Below, piece after piece: positions 32,545-44,737 of a stretch of 64,000 nucleotides of DNA. The stretch comes from Haematobia irritans. Lineage: Eukaryota > Arthropoda > Insecta > Diptera > Muscidae. The position numbers and the translations under genes are program-made. Where the stretch lies: positions 25,699,211 through 25,763,210 of the forward strand of contig NC_134398.1 in NCBI RefSeq assembly GCF_050003625.1, read 5' to 3'. Below the pieces are notes generated by a model, which was not told the DNA's origin, searched no databases, and saw only the letters and a list, made by a program, of their open reading frames with translations. The first letter of the stretch is position 1; every line of letters starts with the position of its first letter.

Positions 32545-33419
32545 AGGTTGGGTTTTTTTAATATGTTAGATTTGTGGTAACATGTTCTTACAATAAATGG
32601 CATAAATCCTCAAAGTAAGCAGTTTTCACCGTAACTATTTACTAAGTTATTGCGGGGGATTAGTAGCTAACCGGGGGATAATGAAATGTTTGCAAGATAT
32701 CAGCTACATAATAAAGAGACTCCCTTTTATAGCAAACAAATGTATGTAGTTGCTCACTTACTTTTTATTTGTGCTGTGCCTGGCAGTATTCTGCACTGTC
32801 TAGATGAAACTCCATAGATGTAGGAACAGGTCGAACCAGCTGGAATAAAAATAAAAAAAAAATAAAAAAATGAATGAAAGCCTTTTTTCATAAATGTTAA
32901 AGTAAATGCTGTATTATGCAAAAGGTCTTTATTATTTTATATATATATATATATATCAAATGGGGAGAAAGAAGAAAGTATCATAAATATTTCCTCAATT
33001 AGAATTCTACAACCAAAAAAACATGAACCCACCAGAAAGGACAATTTTGGTTAATTTTAGAATAGTTACCCCCATTTTCATGAATCTCCGTTAGTGCTAC
33101 GTTAGCTAATGAACTTTGAAACCGTACTATGTCATTTTGCCTATATATTCCATATGCCAGTTAGGAACTTAACTTCTAAAAATTTTTTCAGTTAAAGTTA
33201 ATCAGAGGGAAGATATTTCTATTTTACTTTCTGTTAACTGGGAGTTAAAATCTAACGCAGCTACATGAAAATGACCGTTAGGTTAATTTGAGAAAATTTT
33301 AACTAAACTGTATTACAAATGCAGATGTCACACCGATTTTACAAAAATAAGTAAATATTTTGCAACACCTTCAAGACATAATTTTATTCACAAAATTTCG
33401 TAAAATTGGAGTCCATAAT
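32545..33419. other. repeat-poor stretch around the 78-nt exon candidate
   Basis: Contains the candidate exon 32762-32839 and a (TA)n tract at about 32938-32956. Otherwise unique sequence. Confidence 0.5.
32762..32839 (-). other. exon-like 78-nt segment, candidate 5' UTR exon with a short uORF
   Basis: On the minus strand a T-rich tract ending ttccag precedes the segment and AAAA|gtaagtgagc follows it, both close to consensus. Inside is an ATG-started frame of 16 codons (MEFHLDSAEYCQAQHK) ending in TAA just before the donor. The frame is open from the acceptor, so it could also be a terminal coding piece. It lies upstream of PRL-1 coding exon 1 on the same strand, between repeat blocks, which suits an upstream non-coding exon of PRL-1 with an upstream ORF. 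Confidence 0.4.
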
Positions 33420-36170
33420 TTTTATTCTGTCCTTCATTTAATCTAAAGAGAGTCAATACCAATCTCTGATTTAAAAAAAAATATTTTGATAATTTTTTCA
33501 GTGCATTTAGATGCGAATATTTCATTTACACCACACGCCTCCAAATACACAAATCCGATTTTTTTTTATTTTCCCCAAAAAATTGTGGCATACTTTTGGG
33601 GTAAATAATAATAACACAAATTTTTATATGATCATGTCTTCTTTCCTCAAATGAATGATGTAACAAAAGCAAACTAATATTGTTATTCTTTAATCATGAA
33701 ATGTATGGAATTTATTTATTTATTTTTTTTTTTTTTAATTATTTTTTGTATTTATTGAGTCTTTTTTTACGTAAATGATACAATCAAAGGTTAGAAGGAA
33801 ATTCTTAAGACTATAATGTATTGTCTTAATTATACATAGAGTATTATACATCAGGTTTAATTTTTATCTGTCCTTCATTTAATCTAAACTTTCGGATTTA
33901 AATAAAATATTTTGATTTCGGATTTAAATAAAATATTTGTATTTATAATTATATGAGAATATAATTATGAATACAAAATGAAAAAATTAAATGAATATTT
34001 CATTTACACCAAATACGATATTTTGAAAATTTCCCCAAAAAAATTGTTGCATACTTTTGGGATAAATAAAAGGAGATTTTTTATGATCATGTCTTCTTTT
34101 CTCAAATGAATTATGAAATAAAAGCAAAATAATATTGTTATTCTTTAATCATGAAATTAATGGATTTTTTTTTTATTATTTTTTTTTTATTTTTTTATTT
34201 TATTTTATCTGTCCTTCATTAGCCTAAACTTTCGGATTTAAATAAAATATTTTGATGATAGTTTTTTTTTAGTGTTTTCAAACGCGTATATAAATATAAA
34301 TACAAAATGAAAAAATTAAATGAATATTTCATTTACACCATGCTTCCAAATACGATATTTTGAAATTTTCCCCCAAAAAATTGTTGCATACTTTTGGGGT
34401 AAATAATAGGTGAATTTTTATAGGATCATGTCTTCTTTTCTCAAATGAATTATGAAACAAAAGCAAAATAATATTGTTATTCTTTAATCATGAAATATAT
34501 GGATTTTATTAATATTTATTTTTTATTTTTTTAATTTGTATTTTATCTGTCCTTCATTTAATCGAAACTCTCTGACTTAAATAAAATATTTTGATCATAG
34601 TTTTTTCACTGCATTCAGATGCGAATATATTTATAAATACAAAATGAAAAAATTAAATGAATATTTCATTTACACCATGCTTCCAAATACGATATTTTGA
34701 AATTTTCCCTAAAAATTGTTGCATACTTTTGGGGTAAATAAAAGGATATTTTTTATGATGTCTTCTTGTCTCAAATGAGTAATTTCCCCCAAAAAATTGT
34801 TGCAGACTTTTGGGGGTAAATAATAGGTGAATTTTTATAGGATCATGTCTTCTTTTCTCAAATGAATTATGAAACAAAAGCAAAATAATATTGTTATTCT
34901 TTATTAATGAAATGTGTGGAATTTATTTTTTTTTAATTTGTATTTTATCTGCCCTTCATTTAGTCGAAAGTTTTGGATTTAACTAAAATATTTTGATCAT
35001 AGTTTATTCAGTGCGTTCAGAAGAGAATATAAATATAAATACAAAATGAAAAAATTAAATGAATATTTCATTTACACCACACTTCCAAATACGATTTTTT
35101 TTAATTTTCCCAAAAAATTGTGGCATACTTTTAGGGTAAATAATAATAATAAAAAATTTTATATGATCATGTCTTCTTCTCTCAAATGAATGATGAAACA
35201 AAAGCAAAATAATATTGTTATCTTTAATCATGAAATGTATGGAATTTATTTTTTTTATTTTTTTTTTTTTTATTTTATTTTATCTGTCCTTCATTTAATC
35301 TAAACTTTCGGATTTAAATAAAATATTTTGATGATAGTTTTTTTCAGTGTATTCAAATGAGAATATAAATATAAATACAAAATGAAAAAATTAAATGAAT
35401 ATTTCATACACAAAATGAAAAAATTAAATGAATGTTCCATGCTTCCAAATACGATATTTTGTAATTTTCCCCAAAAAATTGTTGCATATTTTTGGGGGTA
35501 AATAATAGGTGAATTCTTATAGGATCATGTCTTCTTTTCTCAAATGCATGATGAAACAAAAGCAAAATAATATTGTTATTCTTTAATCATGAAATTTGTG
35601 GAATTTATTTTTTTATTTATTTTTTTATTTTATTTTATCTGTCCTTCATTTAATCTAAACTTTCGGATTTAAATAAAATATTTTGATGATAGTTTTTTCA
35701 GTGTATTCAAATGAGAATATAAATATAAATACAAAATGAAAAAATTAAATGGTGCCATTTACACCAAATACGATATTTTGAAGATTTCCCAAAAAAAAAA
35801 AATTGTTGCATACTTTTGGGGTAAATAAAATGAGATTTTTTTATGATCATGTCTTCTTTTCTCAAATGAATTATGAAACAAAAGCAAAATAATATTGTTA
35901 TTCTTTAATCATGAAATATATGGATTTTATTAATATTTATTTTTTATTTTTTCAATTTGTATTTTATCTGTCCTTCATTTAATCTAAACTTTCGGATTTA
36001 AATAAAATATTTTGATAATAGTTTTTTCAGTGTATTCAAATGAGAATATAAATACAAAATGAAAAAAATTAAATGAATATTTCATTTACCCCAAATACGA
36101 TATTTTGAAAATTTCGCCCGAAAAATTGTTGCATATTTTTGGGGTAAATAATATGTGATTATTTTTGTTT
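33420..36170. repeat. long-unit tandem array, ~340-bp units, about 8 copies
   Basis: The marker tttatctgtccttcatttaa recurs at about 33431, 33867, 34207, 34547, 34947, 35282, 35637 and 35967. Each unit also holds ttgcatacttttggggtaaa, gatcatgtcttcttttctc and a variable T/A tract that explains most length differences. No coding frame or terminal repeats. Confidence 0.88.
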
Positions 36171-37068
36171 TTATACAGTAGCAATAAAATTTGTTTATTT
36201 GTCTAATTTTGTTTGTCACGTGTCCGCAGTTAAAAACCCCCATGTTTTCACTTGTGAACAATTGCATTACATTTCTATTTTCAAAAGGCTAATGGCATGC
36301 AGTGTCAATAATCCAATAAGTCTACATATTCCACACCGTTAATTTTGTTGTTGTTTTTTTTTATTCATTTTCATTATTCAAACCAAAGAGCATATGTTGA
36401 CATATTCAGGTCAACAAATTGGCACACAGTCTATATACAATACAATCTTTAATATGTGTTCGTTAATGGGTTCAAAAAATATTGTTTCTTTGTTTGTATG
36501 TAATTACATTTTTTCGGTGAAAAATTTCCAAATTTAATATAAATATTTTATGTTCTCTGATAAATATAACAAAAGCTATTGGGGCGTCCGAATGACTAGA
36601 TTTAATCTTGATGGAAAATCTTTCGTTTTGCTGAGATGAAAATATCCTTGATGTTTACGTTCATTTATTTTTGAATGGAAGAAATTGTTTATTTTCAATT
36701 ATTCAAAACACACCCCACACATAGTATATGTCCCCAAAAATATTCGCTAGATTTTCCTCTTCTTTGTTTCTATTTTTGGAAATTTCACGTTTGTGTTTTT
36801 CTCATTTTTATTAAATGGAAAAGAAAGCTTGTGTATGTGTGTGTTTTTATCATTAAATTGCGCGTTTTCCTTGGTATTTTTTTCCGAAAATAGATTTACA
36901 AAAATTTATGCTTGTGCAACTTTGTGAATGACACATTATTGATGATCATAAATTTTAATATTTGTTTTTATTTAATATTAATAATAAACACGGAAAGAAA
37001 TCATGTACTGTATATGCAAGCAAACATTTTCGACTCAACTTTTTACTAATCTAAAATGGATTATCTAC
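36171..37068. other. unique AT-rich intron sequence
   Basis: Small frames at 36082-36267 and 36675-36893 are not supported. Nothing else recognised. Confidence 0.5.
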
Positions 37069-37338
37069 ACAGAAAAAATCACGAACATTTTTCCAATCAA
37101 AATTTTGAGTTTTAAAAAAATATTCAATTGAAAATTTAATTGATTCAACAAATTTTTTAATTGAAACAAAAATCAATCACAAAAATTAATAATATCAATT
37201 AATTTTTTAATTGACTTTCAATTAATTTCTTCTACTCTATATTCTTCTACTATAATTCCTGTGGTTGAAGATATTCCAATTAAAAATTAATTAATCAATT
37301 AATTTCGTGATTGAATCAGAAAAAAATGTTTGTGTGTA
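37069..37338 (+). mobile_element. AT-rich palindromic MITE
   Basis: Copy from acacagaaaaaatcacgaac to tgtttgtgtgta. Confidence 0.85.
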
Positions 37339-37424
37339 GGATTATCCTTTTTTTAATTATAAGAAACGCTTTGTAATATTAAGAACATTTGTCCATAAAA
37401 TTGAGCGAATAAAACCAATTTGTA

Positions 37425-37530
37425 TATCAAGTGAGACCTGCCTGCAAGTGGAGACCCACATGTGAAAGGTGTCCACTTATGAAAGGATAATTTTAATATA
37501 CAATGAAATTTCTCAGAAATGGTCACTCAC
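37425..37530. mobile_element. fragment of a pogo-like MITE
   Basis: gtgtccacttatgaaaggat and ggtcactcacggtcgtctaa resemble parts of the element at 61021-61191. Confidence 0.45.
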
Positions 37531-38106
37531 GGTCGTCTAAATTAATTAAAAATTACACATTCAAGTATTGTAGTAACACGAGAGCCATTAATTTCCATTT
37601 TATCTAAAATTGGAAGTTATGAAAAGTGACACCAAAAGCTCACTTGCCGAAATATATAACAAATTAATTTAAAATAAACAAAGTCGCACACTTTTTTATA
37701 AAGAAAACAATACGAATTGATTGGCTTTTAAAAATTTTGTTATATTGAAATTAAAAGTCGCAATTTTAAAAATTAAATATAAATAAATCCAAGAATTATT
37801 TTATCTCCATTTCAAATCAATCGTTGAAACTAACAATCCAATGGAGAACTCGGTTAACATACCATGGACAAATTTCGTAGCATATTTTAAGGCTTTCCAA
37901 TAATAATACCCTATGTTATATTGAGAATGAAAAAGTCCCCAAAATTATAATATTGGATAAATAAGTTCGATTTTATTTTCAAAATGGAAGAATAGAGAGA
38001 GAGAGAGATAGAAAGAATAAATAAAAATGCGATCCAACATGGTAAAAATATGGCTCATAAATGTAAAAATTATGGCATTTAGTGGCACAAGAAAAAAAGG
38101 GTCACT
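37531..38106. other. unique AT-rich sequence with a (GA)n tract
   Basis: gagagagagagagatag lies near 37995, followed by gtggcaca-type degenerate repeat. Confidence 0.45.
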
Positions 38107-38212
38107 ATACAGAAAAAAAATCACGAAAATGTTTACAATTAAAGTCTTAATTGAATTTTAAAAAAATATTCAATTAAAAATTTACTTGATTCAACAATTT
38201 TTTAATTGAAAA
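38107..38212 (+). mobile_element. AT-rich palindromic MITE, truncated by a Helentron
   Basis: Starts acagaaaaaaaatcacg and stops after ttaattgaaaa, where the Helentron 3' end begins. The other half is absent. Confidence 0.75.
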
Positions 38213-39745
38213 CAAGTAAGGAAAGTCTAAAGTCGGGCGGGGCCGACTATATTATACCCTGCACCACTTTGTACATCTAAATTTTCGATGCCATATCACA
38301 TCCGTCAAATGTGTTGGGTGCTATATATAAAGGTTTGTCCCAAATACCTTCATTTAACTATCACTCGATCTGGACAGAATTTTATAGACTTCTACAAAAT
38401 CTATAGACTCAAAATTTAAGTTGGCTAATGCACTAGGGTGGAACACAATTTTAGTAAAAAATAAAAATATGGGAAACATTTAAATCTGAAGCAATTTTAA
38501 GGAAACTTCGCAAAAGTTTATTTATGATTTATCGCTCGATATATATGTATTAGAAGTTTAGGAAAATTAGAGTCATTTTTACAATTTTTCGACTAAGCAG
38601 TGGCGATTTAACAAGGCAAATGTTGGTATTTTGACCATTTTTGTCGAAATCAGAAAAACATATATATGGGAGCTATATCTAAATCGGAACCGATTTCAAT
38701 CAAATTTGGCACACATGACTATATTACTAATTGTACTCCTAGTGCAAAATTTCAGTCAAATTGGGCCGAAACTCTGGCTTCTGGGGCCATATAAGTCCAT
38801 ATCGGGCGAAAAATATATATGGAAGCTATATCTAAATCTGAACCGATTTCAATCGAATTTGACACATATGACAATACTACCAATTGTACTCCTTGTGCAA
38901 AATTTCAAGCTAATCGGGATAAAACTCTGGCTTCTGGGTCCATATAAGTGCATATCGGGCGAAAGGTATATATGGGAGTTATATCTAAATCTGAATCGAT
39001 TTCAACCAAATTTGGCACGCATAGCTACAATGCTAAATCAACTCCCTGTGCTAAATTTCAACCAAATTGGGCCAAAACTCTGGCTTTTAGGACCAAATTA
39101 GTCCATATCGGGCGAAAGATATATATGGGAGCTATATCTAAATCTGAACCGATTTCAATTAAATTTTTCACACTTGACTATACTAGTAATTGTACTCCTA
39201 GTGCAAAATTTCAACCAAATTCGGCCAAAAATCTGGCTTCTAGGGCCATATAAGTCCATATCGGGCGAAAGATATATATGGGAGCTATATCTAAATCTGA
39301 ACCGATTTCAATCAAATTTTGCACACTTGACTATACGACTAAGTGTTTTGTTTGTACAAAATTTCAAGCAAATCGGTATAAAACTCTGGCTGCTAGGTCC
39401 ATATTAGTGCATATCGGGCGAAAGATATATATGGGAGCTATATCTAAATCTGAACCGATTTCTTCCAAAATCAATAGGGTTCTATTCTGACCCAAATTAG
39501 GAACATGTGCCAAATTTGAAGGCGATTGGCCTTAAATTACGACCTAGACTTTGATCACAAAAATGTGTTCACAGACAGACGGACGGACGGACGAACGGAC
39601 AGACGGACATGGTTATATCGACTCAGGGACCCACCCTGAGCATTATTTCCAAAGACACCATGTGTCTATCTCGTCTCCTGCTGGGTGTTACAAACATATG
39701 GACTAACTTATAATACCCTGTTCCACAGTGTGGCGCAGGGTATAA
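38213..39745 (-). mobile_element. Helentron-like element, family B, complete
   Basis: In the minus orientation the 5' head is tataccctgcgccacactg with inverted cagggtat, then a gtccgtccg run and an INE-1-like core. The unit marker atcgggcgaaa occurs at 38801, 38954, 39107, 39260 and 39413, exactly 153 bp apart. The 3' end has hairpin AGTCGG-CCCCGC-CCGACT on the element strand and ends ttacttg before T's. It is non-autonomous. Frames of 70-156 codons here are unit translations. Confidence 0.8.
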
Positions 39746-40415
39746 AAACGTACCAAATTTCAACCGGATCGGATGAATTTTTACTCCTCCAGGAGGCTCC
39801 GAAAGTCAAATCTGGGGATCGGTTTATATGGGGGCTATATATAATTATGGACCGATATGGAACAATTTTTTCATGGTTGTTAGAGACCATATACTAACAC
39901 CACTTACTTTCATTTCAATCAGATCGGGTGAATTTTGCTTCTCCAAAAGGCATCGGAGGTCAAATCAGGGGATCGGTTTATATGGGAGCTATATATAAAT
40001 ATGGTCCGATAAGAACCAATTCCTGCATGGTTGTTAGAGACCATATACTTACATCACGTACCAAATTTCAACTGAATCAGATGAATGTTGCTCTTATAAG
40101 AGGTTCCGGAGGTCATATCTGGTGATCGGTTTATATGGGGGCTATATATAATTCTGAACCGATATGGACCAACTTTTGTATGGTTGTTACAGACCATATA
40201 CTAACAACACGTACCAAATTTCAACCGGATCGGATGAATCGGATCGGAGGTCAAATCTGGGGATCGGCTTGTATGAGGGCTATATATAATTATGGACCGA
40301 TATGGACCAATTTTTGCATGGTTGTTAGAGACCATATACTAGAGCAATATTTCGATGTGTTACAAACGGAATGACAAAGTTAATATACACCCCATCCTAT
40401 GGCCGAGGGTATAAA
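39746..40415 (-). mobile_element. Helentron-like element, family A, head-side part
   Basis: Family A units (tatatgggggctatatataa, catggttgttagagaccata) in reverse, ending on the right with the head (cgaaatattgctc reversed, tcctatggccgagggtataa). It starts exactly where the family B element ends, so B probably inserted here or truncated it. Confidence 0.75.
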
Positions 40416-40584
40416 AATAACTTTCCAAAATCGTGAACGGATGGTAACAAAATGAAACGGAAGCGTTTACGAAAAATCAAAACAGAAATTTGACGGTTTC
40501 GTCTACGGGCGATCCAGAATTCACAAACGGCTTTAATTTGTCTTTGGCCATTAAAAGTCTCAACACTATTCGTTAGAAGTTCTT

Positions 40585-40675
40585 ATGGCAACACCGTCAG
40601 TGGTGCAATGTGCTAAGGCGACTGTTAACGCGTACGGGGCAGACAATCCAAGTTCAAGTCACGCTAGCGGAATTT
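40585..40675 (+). repeat. tRNA-like fragment, probable SINE relic
   Basis: Reads tggtgcaatgtgctaagg (A-box-like) and aagttcaagtc (B-box-like) about 45 bp apart. It does not fold into a complete tRNA. Confidence 0.35.
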
Positions 40676-41117
40676 TTATTATTTTTATAATTATAAATTC
40701 GTAACCATTACGATTTCAGATCATATTATCGTTGTCAGATTGACACCCCTCCCCCCATCCTATTGCGGAGGGTATAAAAATCGTTGCATATTTTTAGGCG
40801 ATATAAGTGTTCAATAAAAATATTATGGTACAAAAAAAGAAAATTGTTCATAATTTCGTAATTTGTAGTTATGTTTAAATCTTTTTTACGTATAAAAAAA
40901 AACATTTCAGTATAAATGAATGTAAATAAAAAGTGGCACAGTATGACAAAAGGTGGCACAAACATTTAAAAAGTCTGACATTAAGCGGTACAACAAAAAA
41001 AGGTATCGCCGCTTAAAAAAGTGATACAAATATAACACTGCCTGTTGTAGTCATTGTACTTCGCACCAACCGAATTTTTCAAATTCGCCTATCAGACAGC
41101 GCCTTGTATGGTTTAAG

Positions 41118-41191
41118 CTTAGATGACGCCATATGCGCATGGTAACCGTGGCGGCTTAGATGAGGCCATATGCGCTTAGTAACCGTGGCGG
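41118..41191 (+). repeat. 37-bp tandem duplication
   Basis: cttagatgacgccatatgcg and cttagatgaggccatatgcg start the two copies, and both end accgtggcgg. Confidence 0.8.
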
Positions 41192-42915
41192 CTATTTGGC
41201 CGATATTAAATTTCATTTGCAGGCATACCTTCCTTTTTGTTATGAAATAAACCTACGACCATTTATGCAAAAAAACAAACATGAATAACAAAATGCCCAA
41301 AAATATGCTTTAAAAATTTTTCTAAAACATATACTTATTATTTACAAAATAAAAATTGATCCGATTATTTCATTTTGTCATTATCAAATTAAATTTGACA
41401 TGTTTTGTATTACATATTTTTAAAATAGAAAATTAATTTCGTTGTTTTTAACTTTTATATAGAATTTGGATATTTTAATAAATATTCACAAACATTCTAT
41501 CTCCTAATATCTAATATTTTTTTCAAGCAATATTCTACCAAAGACACCCTTTAATCTACCCTGCAAATGTCAGCCGTCGGCGACCATTCAATCAAAATTA
41601 AATACAAAAAAAAAATCGGAATGGTTGTGTTGACATATATGCCCATTGAGGAAACTGAAATTTTAAAAAGAATCTTTTGGTCATTTCGTTCAAATAGACT
41701 TGTAAATGGCATACCATATTTTACCCACAATCACATTTTACAAAATGTAAATCTATGAGCATTTACAAAGAAATGTCATAATTGTACATTAATCATACAC
41801 CAGAGGGGAAGAACAGTCACAGAAATGTTATATGGTTGAGTGCAACGACAAAGCCTTCCTTCATATTTTAATAATATTTCATACAAATTTTAAACCACCA
41901 TTGGATTGGAAGAAATAAAATGAAAAATTTATGAAAATATTAATAGCCTTAATGAGCAGAAAAACAAAATGAAACTATTAAAATTTTTAAATGTAAACAA
42001 TTTGTTGGATGCCTGCCTTAAGGAAAATATATTAAAAAAATGGGAAATATTGACATTTGTCAGGAGTAATAGATTTGAACGAAAATACAAAAGTGTTTAT
42101 GAACATAGACTCAAGAAATCATTAAAAACTGTGTATTATATATTTATCACATTTCCATTTATTTTCAAGGTATTTTCAAATGGTGTATTCACCAAACACG
42201 TGTGAAACATTATCATTGAACTTGACCCTTGTACGTTTATGAATTTGAAATGGCATTTAGCTAACTATGTATTCGCTTGCAAAAGAAAATAAAAGAATAT
42301 CCATAAAATGAAATTCTTTAGATACGTCATAAGAGTCCATATTGTGGAATCATCGGAGTCACATGTACAACAATTTATTTGTTGACACACTCATATCGAA
42401 ATAATTTATATCAATTTTATTGTCTTGAACTTTATTATAGGTTATTTGTGATTTATTATAGTGAGACTCTCTCTCTCTTCACCGTTTCTTTTTCTACTAA
42501 GATATTAATTGACTTTTAATGGAAACCCTTGAAGTTTTTTTATATAACTGTGGACATTTTAATTATAAAGGAATAAAAAACATGCATACATACATTCATG
42601 CTTAATTGATATTGAAAAGAAAATTGTTTTATTGATTTTTGTTCTCTTCGTAAAGCCTAAAAATATGCCATAGCTTTCAGCATACTATTCATCCTAAAAA
42701 TAGGCTACAAAATGGATAATAAAAGTCTCCAGAAGTACAATCTATTGTTTTGTACATAACCAATCTCAAAAGTGTTCTCTTTTTTAAAATACGATAAAAT
42801 AAAATTTTCTGAGAAAAGCTTAAAAGTATGCAATATAAAATAATGATCCTAAAAATATGGTATGCCAATAAAAACAGAACTCTTAAAAATTAGTTTGGGC
42901 CAGAAACATGTATAT

Positions 42916-43116
42916 CTAGACCTCGGTTTGCGTCGTTTCGTTTTGCGTTGTTTCGAAGTTGCGTAGCTGTTGAATTAGTACTAGTTTTCACTTTGCGTCA
43001 TTAGATTTTCAAAGTTGCGTTATTATCCATCTCAAATCTTTGTATAGTTTGCCATAGAAAATCACTTTGCGTCGTTTTTTTTTTGGAACGTATCTGCGAC
43101 GCAAAGCGAGGTCTAG
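42916..43116. mobile_element. MITE with 20-bp inverted ends
   Basis: The left end ctagacctcggtttgcgtcg and the right end (reverse complement ctagacctcgctttgcgtcg) differ at one base. The 201-bp interior repeats tttgcgtcgtt and tttgcgtcatt. No clear target duplication. Confidence 0.7.
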
Positions 43117-43261
43117 GTGTAGTGCCTATTTAGAACATCTCCAATACATTTTACATGGGTTTTCGGATTTTAATGGAAAATCCGAGAAGTTTTTTTAGAT
43201 AAATGTAGAAATGTTAATTATAAAAGACAAAAAAACGTGCATACATATATGCGTACATGGA

Positions 43262-43745
43262 CGAAAAAGACTGTGTTTCATATGTTTGGGTGTAAAAATT
43301 ATATGTTTGGAACTAAAATTTTTTACCAAAATATTTTTAAATGCAAACATATAATGTTCATAAACTAGCATAACATATTTGGGACATATATGTTAATATG
43401 TTAGAACATATTATGTTTGGGACATAAAATGTTTGTAAATATAATATGCTTAGATGCAAACATATATTAATTTGGAAATAGCCTATAAACATATATGTGT
43501 TTAGAAAGAGAGACCTAACTAGAGAGTATGCTGCAAGTAAAATAATGGAAGCAACCAATTGGCGCCTTAAAAATATTTCCACACAAAGAAAATTCCATTA
43601 AAATTGTTTACTACCAGTGTGTGTCCTAAGGTGAAACATTATATGTTTGAACAATACAAACAATATTTTGTTTGGACCAATCCTGAAAATTTGCTTGAAG
43701 CAAAATGTGCTTGGGGTATATATTACAGAAGCGATTTTTTTTGAG
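43262..43745. repeat. stretch rich in catatatgtttgg motifs
   Basis: Recurrent acatat(a)tgtttgga and inverted caaacatat motifs, seen nowhere else in the window. A possible decayed foldback element. Confidence 0.4.
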
Positions 43746-44569
43746 GGTGTAGCTGATATTGAAAAGAAAACTAGTTTTATAGATTTTTCAGTAAAGCCTA
43801 AAAATATGCCATAGCCTTTATTATACTGTTCATACTAAAAAAATGCTATAAAATGGAAAGTAAAAGCCTGTTGAAATATTATCTAGTTTCTTGTACATTA
43901 CAATTCTCAAAATGGTTACATTTCTTAAAATACGATAAAATGATATTTTCTGCAAAAAGTTTAAAAGTATGCAATATAAAATTCCATATTGTTCATCCTA
44001 AAAATATGAAATCCCACCAAAAATAGAAAATAAAAATTTGATGGGTCCTCCACAAGTAGTGCACATTTGGATCATCTAAAATACATTTACCATGGGCTTG
44101 TCAAAGGAAGAACTCCGTTTTCGGATCCTATGCATAGCTTTAGAAGTTATCCCTTATCTTAAATACATTTTTTATGGGCTTTCCAAATGGAAGTACTCCG
44201 TTTTCGGATTTTAGTTGAAACCCTTGAAGTTTTTTAATATAAGTGTAGACATTTTAATTATAGAAGACAAAAAGGCATTCATACATATATGCGTCATTGC
44301 TTTTTCTCCGTATGCCTAAAAATATGTTATATCCTTTATCATACTGTTCATCCAAAAAATATGCTATAGAATATGCTATAAAAATCTCCAGAAGTATAAT
44401 CTAGTTTCAAGGACATTACAATTCTCAAAATCCTTATCTTTCTTAAATACGATAAAAAATAAATTTTTCTACAAAAAGCCTAAAAGTATGCAATATTAAA
44501 TATGAGATAGTTTATGCAAAAAATATGGTATCCCAGTAAAAATGGAACTTCTAAAAATGTATTTCCACC

Positions 44570-44690
44570 GTGAGTTGAACCTGGGTATATTGGCATCATA
44601 ACAGGAATGCCTGAAGAAAGAGTTTATAATTCTGTTAATTTGAAAAAGCCAAATGGGACCGGTTCAAATACCGGCTGGTGTGATTTTTTT
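44570..44690 (+). repeat. tRNA-like fragment with B box and T run
   Basis: gggaccggttcaaataccgg carries a B-box match, followed about 10 bp later by a T run, as in Pol III units. A second B-box-like site (ggttcaactc) is on the minus strand near 44572. No complete cloverleaf, so probably a SINE relic. Confidence 0.3.
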
Positions 44691-44737
44691 TTTTTAATTT
44701 TTGTTATCATTTTTATTATCATGGTTTTTGTACTTTT

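Larger units (their letters stand above)
40416..42539. other. mostly unique AT-rich sequence
   Basis: Includes a Helentron end fragment (40735-40785), a gtggcaca-type stretch (40920-41030), a 37-bp tandem duplication (41118-41191) and a (CT)n tract at about 42467. Two small plus frames (41567-41758, 41969-42205) match no family I know. Confidence 0.45.
42540..44560 (+). repeat. three dispersed copies of a ~350-600-bp segment
   Basis: Each copy has gcctaaaaatatgc(c/t)ata, a run aaatacgataaaat and aaaagtatgcaatat (near 42650-42880, 43790-44000 and 44310-44500). Two also share cccttgaagtttttt followed by gtagacattttaatta. Other insertions separate them. Confidence 0.7.

Noticed and set aside
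41567..42205. Two small plus-strand frames of 63 and 78 codons
   Set aside because: No recognised domain, no splice or promoter context, and very AT-rich.
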